The notes under the pieces are model-generated. The model saw only the letters and a program-made list of their open reading frames with translations, did no database searches and was not told where the DNA came from. The position numbers were made by a program, and so were the translations under genes. From the NCBI RefSeq assembly GCF_003570905.1, contig NZ_QXJM01000040.1, positions 310,001-374,000 on the forward strand: a stretch of DNA of 64,000 nucleotides, read 5' to 3'. The first letter of the stretch is position 1, and every line of letters begins with the position of its first letter. This document shows positions 1 through 9,204 of this stretch, one piece after another. Source of the DNA: Cohnella faecalis (GTDB taxonomy: Bacteria; Bacillota; Bacilli; Paenibacillales; Paenibacillaceae).

Positions 1-274
1 CAAGCAGCTTCTGTTGCTCAGATACAACGTCCGCGGTTTGTTGGCCGGTCGAGTAAGCGTGTCCCGACTCTGTTATGAACGACAGTCGGTCGGGATTATC
101 TCGGGCCGGAAAGTCGCGTTCATCGAACACAGCCTTCCAGTTCATGCCGTATAGATCAGACAACATAACTCCGTGTCCTTGCTCCTGAAGGGTATGCACA
201 GCAACATCAACAAGCTGGCGGGTTAACGACGCGGGTTCGGGATGTGCGAAAACAATCAGCACGTTCTTCTTCAT
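1..274 (-). CDS. NAD(P)H:quinone reductase, flavodoxin-like fold (partial)
   Basis: The first ~91 codons of a flavodoxin-like NAD(P)H dehydrogenase (quinone) of the KefF/MdaB/YwrO type; the gene runs off the left edge. The N-terminus MKKNVLIVFAHPEP is the FMN-phosphate-binding strand and loop typical of this family, followed by ..SDLYGMNW. These cytosolic flavoenzymes reduce quinones with two electrons from NAD(P)H. The ATG at 272-274 is preceded by a GGAGAG ribosome site. The gene is divergent from the HxlR-type regulator at 420, a common pairing in which the regulator controls the reductase. The exact substrate cannot be told. Confidence 0.8.
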   Translation of the reverse strand, partial: MKKNVLIVFAHPEPASLTRQLVDVAVHTLQEQGHGVMLSDLYGMNWKAVFDERDFPARDNPDRLSFITESGHAYSTGQQTADVVSEQQKLL

Positions 275-419
275 GATTACACTCTCCATCTGGTTTTTGC
301 TTGCTTCACTTAAATGGTTGTCTCGTAAGTTTGATATTATAATGTATATTGAAATCAGAAAAGTACGCATAATTTTAGTATATAGTATTAAAAATCAAAC
401 TAATGGAGGAATACGGACT

Positions 420-805
420 ATGGCCGATCGAAGGAACAAGACAGACGTGAATCCGAGCATGGAAGAGTGTCCTGTCGAAACAACTTTGAATGTTATCGGG
501 GAAAATGGAAAGGGATTATTCTATATCATCTGATAGATGGCCCGAAGAGATTCAATCAATTCCGGCGTCTCTATCCAGGAATGACGCAATTCATGCTTAC
601 CTTGCAGCTTCGCGAGCTTGAGCGGAACGGCATTATTCACCGCGAAGTTTATAAACAGGTTCCCCCTAAAGTGGAATATTCGCTGACTGAATTCGGAACA
701 ACGTTGAAGCCTATAATCCTGGCTATGAAAAATTGGGGGAGGGCTCACAAAGTCAGGCTTGATGATATAAGGTTACAAGCGGCGAATCAGGAGAAGGATG
801 ACTAA
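420..805 (+). pseudogene. HxlR-family transcriptional regulator, frameshifted
   Basis: HxlR-type winged-helix DNA-binding protein of ~125 residues. Translation from the ATG at 420 (GGAGG ribosome site just upstream) gives MADRRNKTDV..CPVETTLNVIG and then stops at 533. The family sequence continues one frame over as KWKGIILYHLIDGPKRFNQF and runs through the wing to 805. The shift lies at about 498-506, in the run cggggaaaatgg, where one base appears to be missing. Cys at the start of CPVETTLNVIG is the conserved N-terminal HxlR cysteine. As written the product would be only 37 residues. A base-calling error in the G4A4 run is possible. It sits divergent from the quinone reductase. Confidence 0.8.
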
Positions 806-1007
806 AGCATACATTTGCAAGTGCTTCTTCCTTGGTCTTCTTATACCTAAAATAGTCCATTCTCCTGAAACTAAACGCCCCGGTTTTGACCATCAACAAC
901 CACCTGACCCGACACGTTGCTAGGGGTGGCTCCGGGGTTCTCCGCGCCGACTGTTATCGCCCCCGGAAGTAAAAAACGGTCAGCCCCGAGGACTAACCGC
1001 ATTCGTG

Positions 1008-2585
1008 CTACAGTATTTCACCAATCTGAACGATCAACTCCTGCACGCCATCTTTATTCTCTATGGTGATCGCTTTGTTCAAGGGATATACTGTGCCGTT
1101 GCTGCTCGTGTATCTCGCCAGCTTATACTGTCCTGGCGGAATGCTAAGCTTGAAATGATCTCCATCCACTTCGATAATGCTATAAAAAGAAGCCTGTTCG
1201 TTCGTCAGCTCCAGATGACCCCCGATCGCCTGCTTGGATGGGTCGCCTACGATTTTACCGGCTACATTCGGTGTCGGAAGCCGTTGAACGGAGGGACTGA
1301 TTACTCCGTCCTTGACCGTAAACGACATCGAGCTTGGAAAAAGCGTCGTCTGTCCATACATACGATGCTCGGTTACTTGATAGCTTCCGTCTGGTACATC
1401 CGCGTAAATCGTGTCTAACGACCAGTTCGTATAATAACTCCCGGACGACGGCGCGCTCAGGGATCGGAAAGCAACGGCTCCGGTATGGATTCGAACGCCT
1501 TGATCGTCCTCCATAACGAAAGTCGGGATCTTCGGCTGATCGTTCTGAATGCTCATCCAGCGCTGTATGTTATAGCTCGCGGCCATATTATACGGAAGTT
1601 GTCCAAACCGGTCCGGCTTATCCGTCTTCGCTCCGGCACGAAGCAATAGCTGTATAATTGAATAGTTTTGTGAACCAATCGCGCGGGCCAAAGAATCGTC
1701 AAGTCCCGGATCGGCTCCATGCTTCAGCAATGTCTCTACGACGGCGGGGGAGGGCCCTTGGGTCACTTCCGATAGTTCCAATACGGTACTGGAAATCGTG
1801 GACGCCGTCTCCAACAACGTGTTGCCGTATTCCCGATAGTTCGGATCAAGTCCAGCGTCGAGCAGAAGGCCAAGTATTTCGGCATTTTGAAGCGAAATAG
1901 CCCTCGTCCCAAGATAACGCTCCGACTCGATTACTTTGGCTCCGTTCTTGATCAATGCCCGAACCGCTGCAGTCCGATTATTATTGACCGCGTACACCAG
2001 CGCCGTGTTGTCCAAATAAATCTGCTTCAGCTTCCCGTTCGGATCAATGCCTTGCTTAACGACCTTCTCGATCGTAGCCGCGTCACCAAGACGGGCCGCT
2101 TCGAACAACATTTTTTGAAGCGCCAGCTTAGCTTTTTCCGTCAACCCGATCGTCACTAGGTTAAGCTTTGCGTCATAAGTAACTTGCTTATCCAATACCA
2201 ATTCCACATAGCGTTTCGGTACGAAGACTCGCCCGTTCACGATGACCGGAGCCGTCGTCAACCGCACTTGGCGATTGCCAACCATCAGTTTCGTGCTACC
2301 GATATCGATCTTGTATACCGTATTAGCCCGGCGTACGACGAGCGTTTTGCGCTCTAGTCTTGCGTCTATCTTCAACGCTTGAAACAAAGTAGCGTATGGG
2401 AGCATTATTCCTTCTTTGCCCAGATAAGGATTAACCGCCAAACTGGTTTTCGCCCCGTCTACAACGACATTAATCGGCGGTTGCGCTTTTCCCGCCGCGA
2501 AGGAAAGGTCGCTTCCTCCCGTCGCTACGACGATCGCCAACAAAGCCGTTCCAATCCAATAAATCCATTTCCGTTCCGATGACAT
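1008..2585 (-). CDS. Secreted protein with copper-amine-oxidase-like N-domain and ankyrin repeats
   Basis: A 525-residue exported protein. The start chosen is the ATG at 2585, with a GGGAGG ribosome site 10-12 bases upstream and a clear signal peptide (residues ~5-30, ..SFAAGKA); an in-frame ATG 20 codons further up lacks this support. Residues ~35-150 match the Cu_amine_oxidN1 (stalk-type) domain of Paenibacillus surface proteins (INVVVDGAKTSLAVNP; GRVFVPKRYVELVL). Residues ~165-350 hold about five ankyrin repeats (NTALVYAVNNNRTAAVRALI). The C-terminal ~170 residues look like beta-sandwich carbohydrate-regulatory modules. Probably a cell-surface binding protein; ligand unknown. A 43-codon open frame (871-1002) follows after 5 bases without a ribosome site and may be a decayed tail. 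Confidence 0.75.
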   Translation of the reverse strand: MSSERKWIYWIGTALLAIVVATGGSDLSFAAGKAQPPINVVVDGAKTSLAVNPYLGKEGIMLPYATLFQALKIDARLERKTLVVRRANTVYKIDIGSTKLMVGNRQVRLTTAPVIVNGRVFVPKRYVELVLDKQVTYDAKLNLVTIGLTEKAKLALQKMLFEAARLGDAATIEKVVKQGIDPNGKLKQIYLDNTALVYAVNNNRTAAVRALIKNGAKVIESERYLGTRAISLQNAEILGLLLDAGLDPNYREYGNTLLETASTISSTVLELSEVTQGPSPAVVETLLKHGADPGLDDSLARAIGSQNYSIIQLLLRAGAKTDKPDRFGQLPYNMAASYNIQRWMSIQNDQPKIPTFVMEDDQGVRIHTGAVAFRSLSAPSSGSYYTNWSLDTIYADVPDGSYQVTEHRMYGQTTLFPSSMSFTVKDGVISPSVQRLPTPNVAGKIVGDPSKQAIGGHLELTNEQASFYSIIEVDGDHFKLSIPPGQYKLARYTSSNGTVYPLNKAITIENKDGVQELIVQIGEIL

Positions 2586-2783
2586 GACTTGGCCGACCTC
2601 CCAAATTCCGCGATCCAGACTCCATTTACCGAGTTTCCAATCCATTATAAGGGACGTATCAAGCTTATGTAAATTCTGTAAATAGCTTCACACAATACGG
2701 CATCCTCTCAATTCCGCATGAGAGAGCGTCTGTTTTATGCCTGCGAACCTTTCAGCGACTGGCTGTTTATTCAATTCTTTAAG

Positions 2784-2842
2784 CATAAAAATACAGAGCA
2801 TCGGCATCCTCCTGCCGTGCTCTGAACCGAACTTCGCATACT
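2784..2842. repeat. Partial copy of the dispersed hairpin repeat
   Basis: The hairpin CAGAGCATCGGCA/TGCCGTGCTCTG (2794-2824) is followed by gaacttcgcatac. The same hairpin-plus-tail is found at 17858-17951, and related hairpins form the core of the ~184-bp elements at 18-28 kb. It lies in the 250-base gap between the ankyrin protein and the next gene, where nothing else is evident. It may also act as a terminator. Confidence 0.6.
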
Positions 2843-2895
2843 ACTTCCGCATTTTTGTCCTTATTCCTCGCCAGCTGCCACCGGCACATCGGGAC

Positions 2896-3528
2896 TCAGG
2901 AAATAACGAGAGTTCGCGTAATTTGGTTATACGCGGATGTTGTTTCCTTGCCCGTTATCCCTAGCTTCAGCGCGTCTGCCGGGTTCAGATTATATGCATA
3001 GCTAAAAAAGTCAGGATCGAACAGCTCCATATACCGAAGTCTGAGACGCACTCTTCTTCGAACAACTGTAATAAACATTCCTGATCGAAGATTAATGCCG
3101 AATTGTGCCGCTAATCCATCGCCGATGCCAATAGTTCCAATTTTCTGTTGTGCAGAGAGAACCGGTGATACTTGCAATTCCGTTACGGGTTTTCGGCACA
3201 AACGCAGCACCCGAGTCACGCTATTATAGGTCACGGTGTATCGAGTGTCATTGACGATTCCGAATTTTTTTGCCATTGCAGGACTAATACGGATTGCATT
3301 TTGGGTACATTCGCTTGCACTTTCTGTGAATGTAGTTACTAGTTGGCTAACAGCGTTGCGGCGAAGCCTTACTACTGTCCCGTTTGGAATAGCATTTGCA
3401 TCTATACCCTCCTCCGCCGCTCCCCCGCAGTCGGTCGTTATAATAATTAAATTTGTCCCGTTTACCGGCCTTTCAATAAAAATGTCATGAACGCCGGTTG
3501 AGATCGCTTTAGCTGCCGAACGACGCAT
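2896..3528 (-). CDS. Hypothetical protein with internal repeats
   Basis: A 210-residue protein I do not recognise. No signal peptide or membrane segment is seen. It contains at least three related ~45-residue units: one ends ISPAMAKKFGIVNDTRYTVTYN, one has IGDGLAAQFGINLRSGMF, and one ends LNPADALKLGITGKETT..YNQITRTLVIS. Each has a hydrophobic residue, an alanine-rich turn, an LGI/FGI step, then a strand with YN..TR.L. This suggests tandem small beta modules of the double-psi/swapped-hairpin kind, but that is inference. The start at 3528 has a GGGGAGAG ribosome site 11 bases upstream. Convergent with nothing; upstream is the divergent PadR promoter region. Confidence 0.65.
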   Translation of the reverse strand: MRRSAAKAISTGVHDIFIERPVNGTNLIIITTDCGGAAEEGIDANAIPNGTVVRLRRNAVSQLVTTFTESASECTQNAIRISPAMAKKFGIVNDTRYTVTYNSVTRVLRLCRKPVTELQVSPVLSAQQKIGTIGIGDGLAAQFGINLRSGMFITVVRRRVRLRLRYMELFDPDFFSYAYNLNPADALKLGITGKETTSAYNQITRTLVIS

Positions 3529-3679
3529 ATTTTAGCCACTCTCCCCTAATGGTGTATCAATCCCTACAGGGTATGGCAGTAGCTTACAGGGAGCATGGAC
3601 AACTATCACGCTGAAAAAACAAAAGCTGGAGAACAGGTGAACATGTTTTTAATCAAAGTATTTAATCAGCAATACTACC

Positions 3680-3708
3680 TTGACAGTCATAGTAGTTTGT
3701 CATAAGAT
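3680..3708 (+). promoter_or_regulatory. Sigma-A-type promoter for the padR operon
   Basis: TTGACA (3680-3685), a 17-base spacer and TAAGAT (3703-3708) lie 21 bases before the padR start. A TGACA(N12)TGTCA inverted repeat (3681-3702) lies between the boxes and is a plausible autoregulatory PadR operator (inference). Confidence 0.6.
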
Positions 3709-3728
3709 ACGAATGCGGAGGTGATTAC

Positions 3729-4058
3729 ATGAGCGAGAACAAAATAACATCCGACCTGCTGCGAGGACATACCGATACGATGATTTTACGGCTTTTATCC
3801 GAAGCTGACCGCTATGGGTACGAAATTGTCAAGCTGATTGCCGAGCGCTCGGGCGGCGAGTATGAATTAAAGGAAGCCACGATGTACTCCAGCGTCCGGC
3901 GGCTTGAGGTGGATGGTGATATCGAGTGGTACTGGGGCGATGAGTCTCAGGGCGGACGGCGTAAATATTTTAGGATTACCGAAAAGGGAAAGGCTGCTTA
4001 CGCTCGCAACAAAAGCAATTGGGAGTACGCAAAGCGCGTGCTTGAAAACTTATTATAA
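3729..4058 (+). CDS. PadR-family transcriptional regulator
   Basis: A 109-residue PadR winged-helix repressor: LLRGHTDTMILRLLSEADRYGYEIV, then the wing ELKEATMYSSVRRLEVDGDIEW and RRKYFRITEKGKAAY. PadR proteins of this size commonly control neighbouring membrane-protein or ABC transporter genes. It is preceded by a GGAGGTGAT ribosome site and is the first gene of an operon with the pentapeptide protein (14-base gap) and the truncated ABC ATPase. Probably autorepressed at the TGACA/TGTCA dyad in its promoter. Confidence 0.88.
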   Translation: MSENKITSDLLRGHTDTMILRLLSEADRYGYEIVKLIAERSGGEYELKEATMYSSVRRLEVDGDIEWYWGDESQGGRRKYFRITEKGKAAYARNKSNWEYAKRVLENLL

Positions 4059-4072
4059 GGAGATCTGATGAT

Positions 4073-4942
4073 ATGAATGAGAAATTGACCAACTATTTGA
4101 ATGGCGTTTTCGCATCATACGATGGGGTAACAAGCGTCACGGAATTAAAGAATGACCTCCTCTCCGATTTGCAGGAGCGGTTCCGTGAGCTCAAAGCCGA
4201 GGGCAAGGACGATGAAACAGCTTTTGAGATGACTATTGAAAGCATCGGCGATATTGATCAAACGATACAAGAGGTCGCTAATCTCTCCCGCTCGCTGGAG
4301 CGGCAAGTGCGGATAAACCTTCGGGCGATCGATCTGCAAGAGAGTGACTTCGCGGGCGTTATACTACACAAAGGAGAATTCAAAGCGGCCGCGTTGCGGG
4401 GAGCCGACTTTGCTGGCGCAGACTTGACCGGCACCTCGTTTGCAAACAGCAATGTGCGTGAAGCCAATTTTGACGGCGCGAATCTGACAGACTGCAGCTT
4501 TTCCGTCACTGACCTTACGGATGCGAGCTTCAATAAATCGATCCTTGTTCGCACCAACTTCAGCATTTCAGGGCTAGACGGAGCAAAATTTACAGACGCA
4601 AAACTGACCGACGTCACGCTAACCAAGACCGACCTTAAAAAAACAATCTTTAATCGTTGTATCTTTACTGGCGTGGATTTCAAAAATTCCGATCTGCGAG
4701 GAATGAGTTTTGACGGGCAGACCTTCATCGGTGTCAAGTTTGACAAGTCTGCACTGAACGACGTTTCGTTCAGGGGAGCGACGCTCAAGAACGTGTCGTT
4801 CCGTCTACCTTTTTCCATGACAAACAAATCCTACCTTTCCTTCAAAACCGTCTGCTTTGACGGCGCGACGATGGATAAGCTGACCTATGCTGCACTTAAA
4901 GGCCTATGGGTCGTCGATTTGTCAAAAGTCACGGTCATATGA
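4073..4942 (+). CDS. Pentapeptide-repeat protein with permease-prefix (HAAS-like) domain
   Basis: A 289-residue protein with two parts. Residues 1-75 resemble the helical HAAS/permease-prefix domain usually found with PadR partners (LSDLQERFRELKAEGKDDETAF..SIGDIDQTI). From ~85 to ~270 there are about 30 pentapeptide repeats of the A(D/N)LxX type (GADFAGADLTGTSFANSNV), which fold as a right-handed quadrilateral beta-helix. The pairing of a PadR regulator with an HAAS-bearing partner fits a known arrangement, but HAAS fused to pentapeptides instead of a permease is unusual. Function unknown; pentapeptide proteins can mimic DNA or act in signalling. No membrane segment is seen. Confidence 0.8.
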   Translation: MNEKLTNYLNGVFASYDGVTSVTELKNDLLSDLQERFRELKAEGKDDETAFEMTIESIGDIDQTIQEVANLSRSLERQVRINLRAIDLQESDFAGVILHKGEFKAAALRGADFAGADLTGTSFANSNVREANFDGANLTDCSFSVTDLTDASFNKSILVRTNFSISGLDGAKFTDAKLTDVTLTKTDLKKTIFNRCIFTGVDFKNSDLRGMSFDGQTFIGVKFDKSALNDVSFRGATLKNVSFRLPFSMTNKSYLSFKTVCFDGATMDKLTYAALKGLWVVDLSKVTVI

Positions 4943-4954
4943 GGGAGTGAAAAT

Positions 4955-5221
4955 ATGCAAAATAAGTCCATTCAAGTGATGGAGCTGCGCAAGTCCTATA
5001 AGAACCTCCAAGTCCTAAAGGGCGTAGATTTCGAGGTGAAAAAGGGCAGTATTTTCGCCCTGCTCGGCTCCAACGGGGCAGGCAAAACAACCGTTGTCAA
5101 AATCCTCACCACGCTGCTCAAACCGGACAGCGGAACCACCGCCGTAATACGTAGCTGCCGCGAAAAGAACAGTCCAAAATGCAAGGCTGGTCGTCATCCA
5201 CTGTACTTTAGCTTCATCTAA
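4955..5221 (+). pseudogene. ABC transporter ATP-binding protein, truncated
   Basis: Only the first ~64 residues of an ABC-2-type ATPase remain: VMELRKSYKNLQVLKGVDFEV, Walker A LLGSNGAGKTTVVKIL, and TTLLKPDSGTTAV. At about 5145 homology ends abruptly and the frame continues with unrelated residues to a stop at 5219-5221. The Q-loop, signature and Walker B are missing, so it cannot be a working ATPase. Read on the other strand, the sequence just past the junction encodes a short hydrophobic stretch (..TSLAFWTVLFAAATYY), probably a leftover of another gene. A deletion seems to have joined this operon to the kinase gene at 5214; a permease partner is absent. Confidence 0.8.
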
Positions 5222-6487
5222 CCAACATCGGAAAACGAATCGTAACCGATGTGCCATGTCCTACCTCGCTGCTAATATGGACAGAGCCCTGATGTTGATC
5301 GACGATCCAGCGTGCGATCGAGAGCCCTAAGCCCGCTCCATGATCCCCTCTATCTCTGGCGGAATCTCCCTTGTAAAAGCGATCAAATACGAGCGGCAAA
5401 TCACGCTCCGAAATTCCCGCTCCATTATCCTTGACGGTTACAACAACCGATTTCCCTTGCCTAACGCACTCAAGATCGATTTGCCCATGCTCCGGCGTAA
5501 ATTTAATGGCATTGTCCATTAAAATCATGAACAACTGTATAAGTCGATCCTCAGCTCCATTAATGAGAAATTCCGTGCCTTCGACATGGAGCTGCAGCCG
5601 CAGTTGCTTGTAATCCATTATCGGCTCCATATTTTGGGCAATCTCTTTAATGATCCCATCAACTCGCACAGGCTTGCATATGATGACCTCCTCATGTGAA
5701 TCGCCTCTTGCCAACAGAAGCAACCCGCTCACCATGTTGCTCATTCTTTTGGTTTCTTTCAGAATGGCTGAGATGGGGACGCTTTCTTCTTCGATTGTAT
5801 GATCGGGATGGCGCAGCAATAATTGCGTTTGCCCTTGGACGACGGAAAGCGGACTTCTCAGCTCGTGAGAGGCATCTGCTATGAATTGCTGCTGCTTGTC
5901 CCAAGCCTTCTGAATCGGAATGAGCGCCCGTCTAGCCAACGCGTAACCCGCGATGATCGACAATAACGCGCCGACGCCTATTCCGATACCTACACTCCAT
6001 AACAACCGGTTCAAATAATACACCTCGGCTGAAATTTCCGTTATGATCTGAACCGTTTTCAAGGGCGTGTCCGACAGCTTCTCGATTTTTGGCAAGTTAC
6101 CCTGATAGGGTCTGCTAACGAATCGATAGGTTTTCTCACCCATTCGTATCGATTCGGGTCCTCTGTGACTTTGCTTTTTCCGAAGGATCGAACCCAATCG
6201 GAGATACTGTGCTTCATAATATGCGGGTTGAATCAAGGTATCGTTGGAATCCCACCAATAACCCAAGATATAACGCTCCGGTTCTTTCGATTCAATGGTA
6301 ACGATTTGCTCCCGGTACCTAGAATAACTTGTTTCATATGATCAATATCGGATGTCAGATGACGGTCAATGTCGGAATAAATCTGATAACGCGCCAGCCC
6401 ATATAACGCTCCCCCCAGCATGACGAACAAGCAAAATACGATCGTGCTGTTCCATACCGTCATTTGTACTAGCGTGCGTCTGATCAT
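5214..6487 (-). pseudogene. Sensor histidine kinase, frameshifted in the sensor domain
   Basis: A two-membrane-segment sensor kinase of ~420 residues. The ATG at 6487 (AGGGAG site) begins MIRRTLVQMTVWNSTIVFCL, the first membrane segment, and continues to ..TSDIDHMKQVI. The rest (YREQIVTIESKEPERYILGY onward) is in another frame, so an indel lies at about 6318-6345. The second membrane segment (..VGALLSIIAGYALARR), the HisKA box IADASHELRSPLSVV, the N box MDNAIKF, G1 DNGAGI and G2 GAGLGLSIA are all intact to 5214. It belongs with the response regulator at 8316 and the DUF885 gene between them. As written there would be no membrane-linked kinase. Confidence 0.85.
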
Positions 6488-6507
6488 ACTGGGGTTTGCT
6501 CTCCCTT

Positions 6508-8246
6508 TTATTTAGCGGATTCGATGTATTGATTCACTTGCTGCTCCAACATTGAAAATGGCATATTGCCGTTGCGGAGAAGAACGGAATGAAACGCTTT
6601 AATATCGAAACGATCCTTCAGCTCGTCTTCCGCTTTCTCTCGAAGAGATTGAAATTGATCATACCCGACCGCATAGCCCGGTATAAGTCCGGGAAAAGCA
6701 ATGACGCTGTCAATCAAAGCATCGCTGTCGGTCCCGATGATGCTTGATATGTATTCGTTCGCCTTTTCTCTTGTCCATTGCAGTTCGTTGATCCCCGTAT
6801 CGATCACAGTGCCGAGGTACAAGTCGAGCAGGCGATTTTGTATGGCGATCGGATCAACCAAGCCATTCTCTGCGCACAACGCTTCCGCATAGACCGCCCA
6901 TCCCTCTACGAACCCGGGTATTAGAGTTATTTTACGGACTAACGGAATTGTTGGCGAATTATATTGGATGGAAAATTGAAAATGATGCCCAGGAACACCT
7001 TCATGCACCGCAAAAAGATGGGTCAGCGTTGCGGGAATCGCGTTATCGAGCGGCAAGAAAAATCTCCCGTCCCGATAGCCGTCCATGGATAAGGGGATAT
7101 AAAACGCACCTGCCCCGAGAACGGAACCGAATACGACCGCACATCCACGGGGTTGCCCGTGATCAGCTCGTCTTCGAACCAATCGGACAAGTGGAGCGTC
7201 GTTTTCGCCAGTTCTCCGCTAATGGCTTGCAGCAACTCATTTCCGCTTAGAAGTGGATTCGCGGCGGCTTCTTGCGCTTGTCCCGGAGTCTGGCTTCTAA
7301 GCTTCTTCACAATCTCTTCTGCTTTGCGTTTGGCGAACTCATGAATTTCCAGAGGGCTGAGGTCCGTGCCCGTGACGACTCCAAGCCTTGCGGAATAATA
7401 CTCGCTGCCTCCCGGCTGGCTCCAAATCCCCTGACTCACGGATGCTTGCTTTATGAGATCATTTTTGATCGAATCGGCAAGTTTTCCATATGAAGTCAGC
7501 ACATGATCGGTCAGGGTTTGCAGCAGCTCTTTTTTCAGTTCCTCTTCTTTGGATGGGTCGAGCTTTACCTTGGCTAATTTCTCTTCATATAAAGTGTACA
7601 AAATCGTTTCTTCCGGCTTCGTCTTCCGCAGCTTCTCATAGCTCGTAAGCATTTCCTTCAGAAATTCAGAAGTAGGAACGAACCCTTTTTTCTGTTTGTT
7701 TTGAATTCTATCTATGAACTGTGCGACTTTATCCGAAAATCCATTCAGCGCAGCAATGTAATTCTCTGCATCGGCTTCGTTACGAATCGGATAGTTGTTC
7801 GCGAAATACGGCGGGAACTGGGTAAGAGAAACATATTCATCCGCGTTCAAGTCCGAATACAACTGTAATGCTGCACGTAGACCCCATTTGGCGATATCGT
7901 AGGTAAGCTTGTCTTCCGGGGAAAGCTTGGCAACATCGTATGAAGTCAGCTTTTTCAATAAATTCTCGGCATCATCGTTTCTTTGTTTGAAATCGGCATC
8001 CGATAGGCCTGTAAGCTTAGTGGGATCCCATCGGATCCCATCCGCTTCTGCCACACCAAAATAAAGCTGTGCCTCGGAGTCATCTTTAAGAGTGGCAACC
8101 GCTATCTCTTGAATCATCGCGTCGAAATCCTCTGACTCGTGTTGAGCCAGCCATAACAAACCGACTACAGTCAGCAAAACAAGTAATCCTGATGCCAATA
8201 GAATGGATAGTCTATTATTCTTTAACATCTGTCTTACAAGGTTCAT
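6508..8246 (-). pseudogene. DUF885-family membrane-anchored metallopeptidase, frameshifted
   Basis: About 580 residues of a DUF885 protein. An N-terminal membrane anchor (residues ~10-33, LSILLASGLLVLLTVVGLLW) is followed by a mainly helical body. The second half carries the zinc-peptidase-like motif AVHEGVPGHHFQF (HExGH) and EGWAVYAE, which mark the family. The first frame runs 8246-~7110 and the second from ~7125 to 6508; they are joined at the run ttctcggggcaggtgcg, so one base is gained or lost near 7105-7130. ATG at 8246 is preferred over 8255 because of AGGGGAT spacing. The gene lies between the regulator and the kinase of one operon, suggesting its product was a target of, or a helper to, that two-component system. 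Confidence 0.8.
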
Positions 8247-8315
8247 GGATGACATCCCCTTTATCTAGGTATAAAGAGAATATAATGGATGAACCTTTGA
8301 TTTCCCTTTGAATCG

Positions 8316-8993
8316 CTACTCGTTGATTCTGAGTCTGTATCCCAAGCCTCTTACGGTTCGGATAAATTGATCCGCATTCCATAGAGAAAGCTTCTTCCGA
8401 AGATAATGGACATACAGCTCGACGATGCCGATTCCCGCTTCCGAATCAAGCCCCCAGATCCGATTATAGATTTGCTCCTTCGTCACAATCTGCTCTTTAT
8501 TCATGAGCAAGTACTCAAGCAGTTCATATTCTTTTTCCGTTAAAGTCAGCTCTTCTCCCATAACCGTTACCGCTCGGGTTCTGACTTGAATAGCGATTGG
8601 GCCGCAGCTAAGCTGCTCCTCTTGGTTAACCTTGCCGTAGCGGCGCAGCAGTACTTTAACTCTAACGATCAGCTCCGGAATCTCGAACGGCTTCACCACA
8701 TAATCGTCCGCTCCGATCGTTAACCCCTTTACCCGGTCGCTCAATCCGTCTTTTGCCGTCAAACAAAGGATCGGAGTATCCACTATCCGCCTCCTAGTCT
8801 CTTGGATGAACGTAAATCCATCAACCTTGGGAAGCATAATATCCAAAATAATCAGATCGAACTCACCGTACAACGCGTGATGCAAGCCTTCTTCTCCGTT
8901 ATGACATTCCATAACCTCGTACCCTTCATCCCGCATAACCCTCGCAATCGTATACGATATCGCAATATCGTCCTCTATGATCAACAGCTTCAT
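8316..8993 (-). CDS. OmpR/PhoB-family response regulator
   Basis: A 225-residue two-domain regulator. The receiver (1-115) has the acidic pair in MKLLIIEDD, the phospho-acceptor Asp in LIILDIMLPKVDGF, the Thr in LCLTAKD and Lys in DDYVVKPF. The C-terminal winged helix (~128-222) includes LTEKEYELLEYLLMN and IVELYVHYLRKKL. The start is the ATG at 8993 with GGAGG five bases away; an upstream ATG is less well placed. First gene of the operon with DUF885 (gap ~70 bases) and the frameshifted kinase, its likely partner. Confidence 0.9.
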   Translation of the reverse strand: MKLLIIEDDIAISYTIARVMRDEGYEVMECHNGEEGLHHALYGEFDLIILDIMLPKVDGFTFIQETRRRIVDTPILCLTAKDGLSDRVKGLTIGADDYVVKPFEIPELIVRVKVLLRRYGKVNQEEQLSCGPIAIQVRTRAVTVMGEELTLTEKEYELLEYLLMNKEQIVTKEQIYNRIWGLDSEAGIGIVELYVHYLRKKLSLWNADQFIRTVRGLGYRLRINE

Positions 8994-9204
8994 AAGTTCC
9001 TCCATGGATGAAAAAATATGAGGATAGGGTAACATATTATTATAGGTTTGTGAGTCCCTCTCGGATAATATTTCCAGTAAACTCTTTAATGATTTAAATA
9101 ATCTCGTTGACGTCTACGTGCCAAAATTTGCTATTGTTATAGAGTTTGATTATGCTTTAGCCACTATAGAATCGCGTATTTCTACCGAGGAGAGATTAAT
9201 TCCG

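Noticed and set aside
871..1002. 43-codon minus-strand frame after the ankyrin protein
   Set aside because: Peptide has a protein-like look (VSGQVVVDGQ) but no ribosome site; it could be a decayed tail of the upstream gene, so it is only noted there.
4258..4827. 189-codon frame antisense to the pentapeptide gene
   Set aside because: A shadow of the periodic repeat codons; no ribosome site and no family likeness.
5015..5257. Minus-strand frame across the ABC ATPase junction
   Set aside because: Only a short hydrophobic piece (5150-5215) is gene-like; the rest is antisense to the ATPase. Treated as a deletion leftover.
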